Of a DNA stretch of 44,048 nucleotides, positions 43,273 to 44,048 are shown in pieces. Source of the DNA: Gammaproteobacteria bacterium (lineage in GTDB: Bacteria; Pseudomonadota; Gammaproteobacteria; Arenicellales; JAJDZL01). Every line of letters starts with the position of its first letter. The first letter of the stretch is position 1. The stretch covers positions 1 through 44,048 of the forward strand of contig JAJDXD010000051.1 of the NCBI GenBank assembly GCA_022823405.1. Reading direction: 5' to 3'. The notes below the pieces were generated by a model that was not told the DNA's origin, made no database searches, and worked only from the letters and a program-made list of their open reading frames with translations. A program made the translations under genes and the position numbers.

Positions 43273-43289
43273 CCTGAAATTTCTTCAGG
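43273..43289 (+). repeat. Small hairpin in the fmdB leader
   Basis: CCTGAA and TTCAGG form a perfect 6-bp stem with a 5-nt loop (ATTTC) about 50 nt into the predicted transcript. No T-run follows, so it is not an intrinsic terminator. It may stabilise the leader or be part of a larger fold, but it is short enough to be chance. Confidence 0.35.
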
Positions 43290-43413
43290 TATGCGTTTGA
43301 ATTTAGGAATTCTATCAAGCCAAATCTTCGCTCAGTAACTGCTTTGATACTTGATTTCAATTCAAGCGACACTATTTGAATAGGATCGATTGCGCAAAAC
43401 TGACTCAACGAAA

Positions 43414-43743
43414 ATGCCAATATTCGAATACATTTGTTCAGCCTGCGATTACGAATTTGAAACTCTTCAGGGAATCAAAGAAAATCCTCTGACTGATTGC
43501 CCAGTTTGTCTGGAAAGCAGTCTGCAGAAAAAGCTGTCGGCCGCAGCGTTTCATTTGAAGGGTACTGGTTGGTACGAAACCGACTTCAAAAATTCAGGCA
43601 AATCAGATGATAAGTCCAAAAAGTCGTCAGACGAAGAGCAAACATCCAAAGCCGACGCCAGCGACTCCGACGCAAAGAAGACTGAGCCTCCCAAAAAGTC
43701 AGAATCTGAGAAAAGTAAGGTCGCCACGCCCGCTGCAACCTGA
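43414..43743 (+). CDS. FmdB-family zinc-ribbon protein
   Basis: A 109-aa protein whose first 40 residues form the FmdB zinc ribbon, starting MPIFEYICSAC and continuing to CPVC (CxxC...CxxC), with FHLKGTGWYETDF after it. The C-terminal half is a low-complexity tail rich in Lys, Ser, Asp and Glu, ending KVATPAAT. The function is unknown; the family is widely found just upstream of aspS in proteobacteria, as here. ATG 43414 is chosen because the family begins MPIFEY; an earlier in-frame start (43390) adds non-conserved residues. Confidence 0.9.
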   Translation: MPIFEYICSACDYEFETLQGIKENPLTDCPVCLESSLQKKLSAAAFHLKGTGWYETDFKNSGKSDDKSKKSSDEEQTSKADASDSDAKKTEPPKKSESEKSKVATPAAT

Positions 43744-43769
43744 CACTACACTGACCATTGAATACTAGT

Positions 43770-44048
43770 ATGCGCACTCACCTGTGTGCCTCGCTTGGTG
43801 AGAGTCACATTGACACCAATGTTATTGTTACCGGCTGGACCAACAGTCGACGGGACCACGGTGGTTTAATCTTTATCGACCTTCGCGACCATAGTGGAAT
43901 TGTTCAGGTCGTCGTTAGTCCTGAGCAAGTAGAAAGTTTTGCGCGTGCAGAATCCGTTCGCAACGAGTACGTACTTCGAGTATCAGGCAAGGTCAGTCAA
44001 CGACCGGAAGGCACTGAAAATTCTGCTCTACCGACCGGCGCAGTCGAA
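43770..44048 (+). CDS. aspS: Aspartyl-tRNA synthetase, N-terminal part (runs off the edge)
   Basis: The first 93 residues of a class II synthetase truncated by the window end. The OB-fold anticodon-binding domain is clear from the start MRTHLCASLGE and TGWTNSRRDHGGLIFIDLRD, the latter a strong AspRS signature, followed by GIVQVVVSPE and RNEYVLRVSGKV. Whether it is discriminating or also charges tRNA-Asn cannot be told from this part. It follows the FmdB-type gene by 26 bp, the usual arrangement, and is probably on the same transcript. Confidence 0.93.
   Translation, partial: MRTHLCASLGESHIDTNVIVTGWTNSRRDHGGLIFIDLRDHSGIVQVVVSPEQVESFARAESVRNEYVLRVSGKVSQRPEGTENSALPTGAVE

Overview
The window looks like chromosomal DNA of a Gram-negative, non-enteric gammaproteobacterium of moderate GC. 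The evidence is the outer-membrane and envelope gene set (lptE, yhdP, mrcB, uppP, an HtrA protease), a monofunctional trpC, and gene neighbourhoods that resemble Pseudomonas-type chromosomes (rpe/trpE, tsaD-plsY-folB, trpGDC-OsmC, nadD-rsfS, maf-yhdP-nit-tldD). Genes are tightly packed, often with ATGA/TGATG overlaps, and TTG or GTG starts are common.

Layout. 1-134 is the tail of a probable RecB-like nuclease/helicase gene. 240-4779 holds an HtrA protease, rpe, trpE and a voltage-gated cation channel that overlaps the trpE stop. 4822-7781 holds tsaD, plsY (-), folB and a pteridine reductase (-). 8152-13250 holds a MidA-type methyltransferase and uppP on +, then cca, an NDUFA9-like protein and pyrE on -. 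13251-16954 is accessory-looking: a 696-aa tandem-AAA ATPase of unknown role (-), two gene-poor stretches and a ParDE-type toxin-antitoxin pair. 16955-26308 is a long + strand run: trpG, trpD, trpC, an OsmC protein, a PerM-type permease, a radical SAM protein, cyclopropane fatty acid synthase, a MazG-like pyrophosphohydrolase, a DUF2007/zinc-ribbon protein and bifunctional penicillin-binding protein 1b. 26309-28314 is a second accessory patch with a HipBA module of visibly higher GC behind an AT-rich promoter. 28436-43147 is a dense + strand housekeeping series: leuS, lptE, holA, proA, nadD, rsfS, maf, yhdP, a small exported protein, a Nit-family amidase, tldD and pmbA. 43414-44048 has an FmdB-type zinc-ribbon protein and the start of aspS.

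Together the genes cover tryptophan synthesis up to indole-glycerol phosphate except the TrpF step, folate/pterin metabolism, tRNA maturation and charging (tsaD, cca, leuS, aspS), envelope building (plsY, uppP, mrcB, lptE, yhdP, cfa) and replication (holA). Several partners common in related neighbourhoods are absent here: gph between rpe and trpE, crp/vfr between trpC and the OsmC gene, rlmH after rsfS, and rng between maf and yhdP.

The most unusual items are the channel with an acidic, calcium-channel-like filter overlapping trpE, the uncharacterised tandem-AAA ATPase next to ParDE, a Cca whose HD-domain signature has decayed, a 16-bp perfect palindrome at the likely trpG promoter, and a near-consensus promoter with a leader of about 190 nt before fmdB-aspS. 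I found no rRNA, tRNA, CRISPR array, transposase or integrase. All functional calls come from motif recognition by eye, without database searches.
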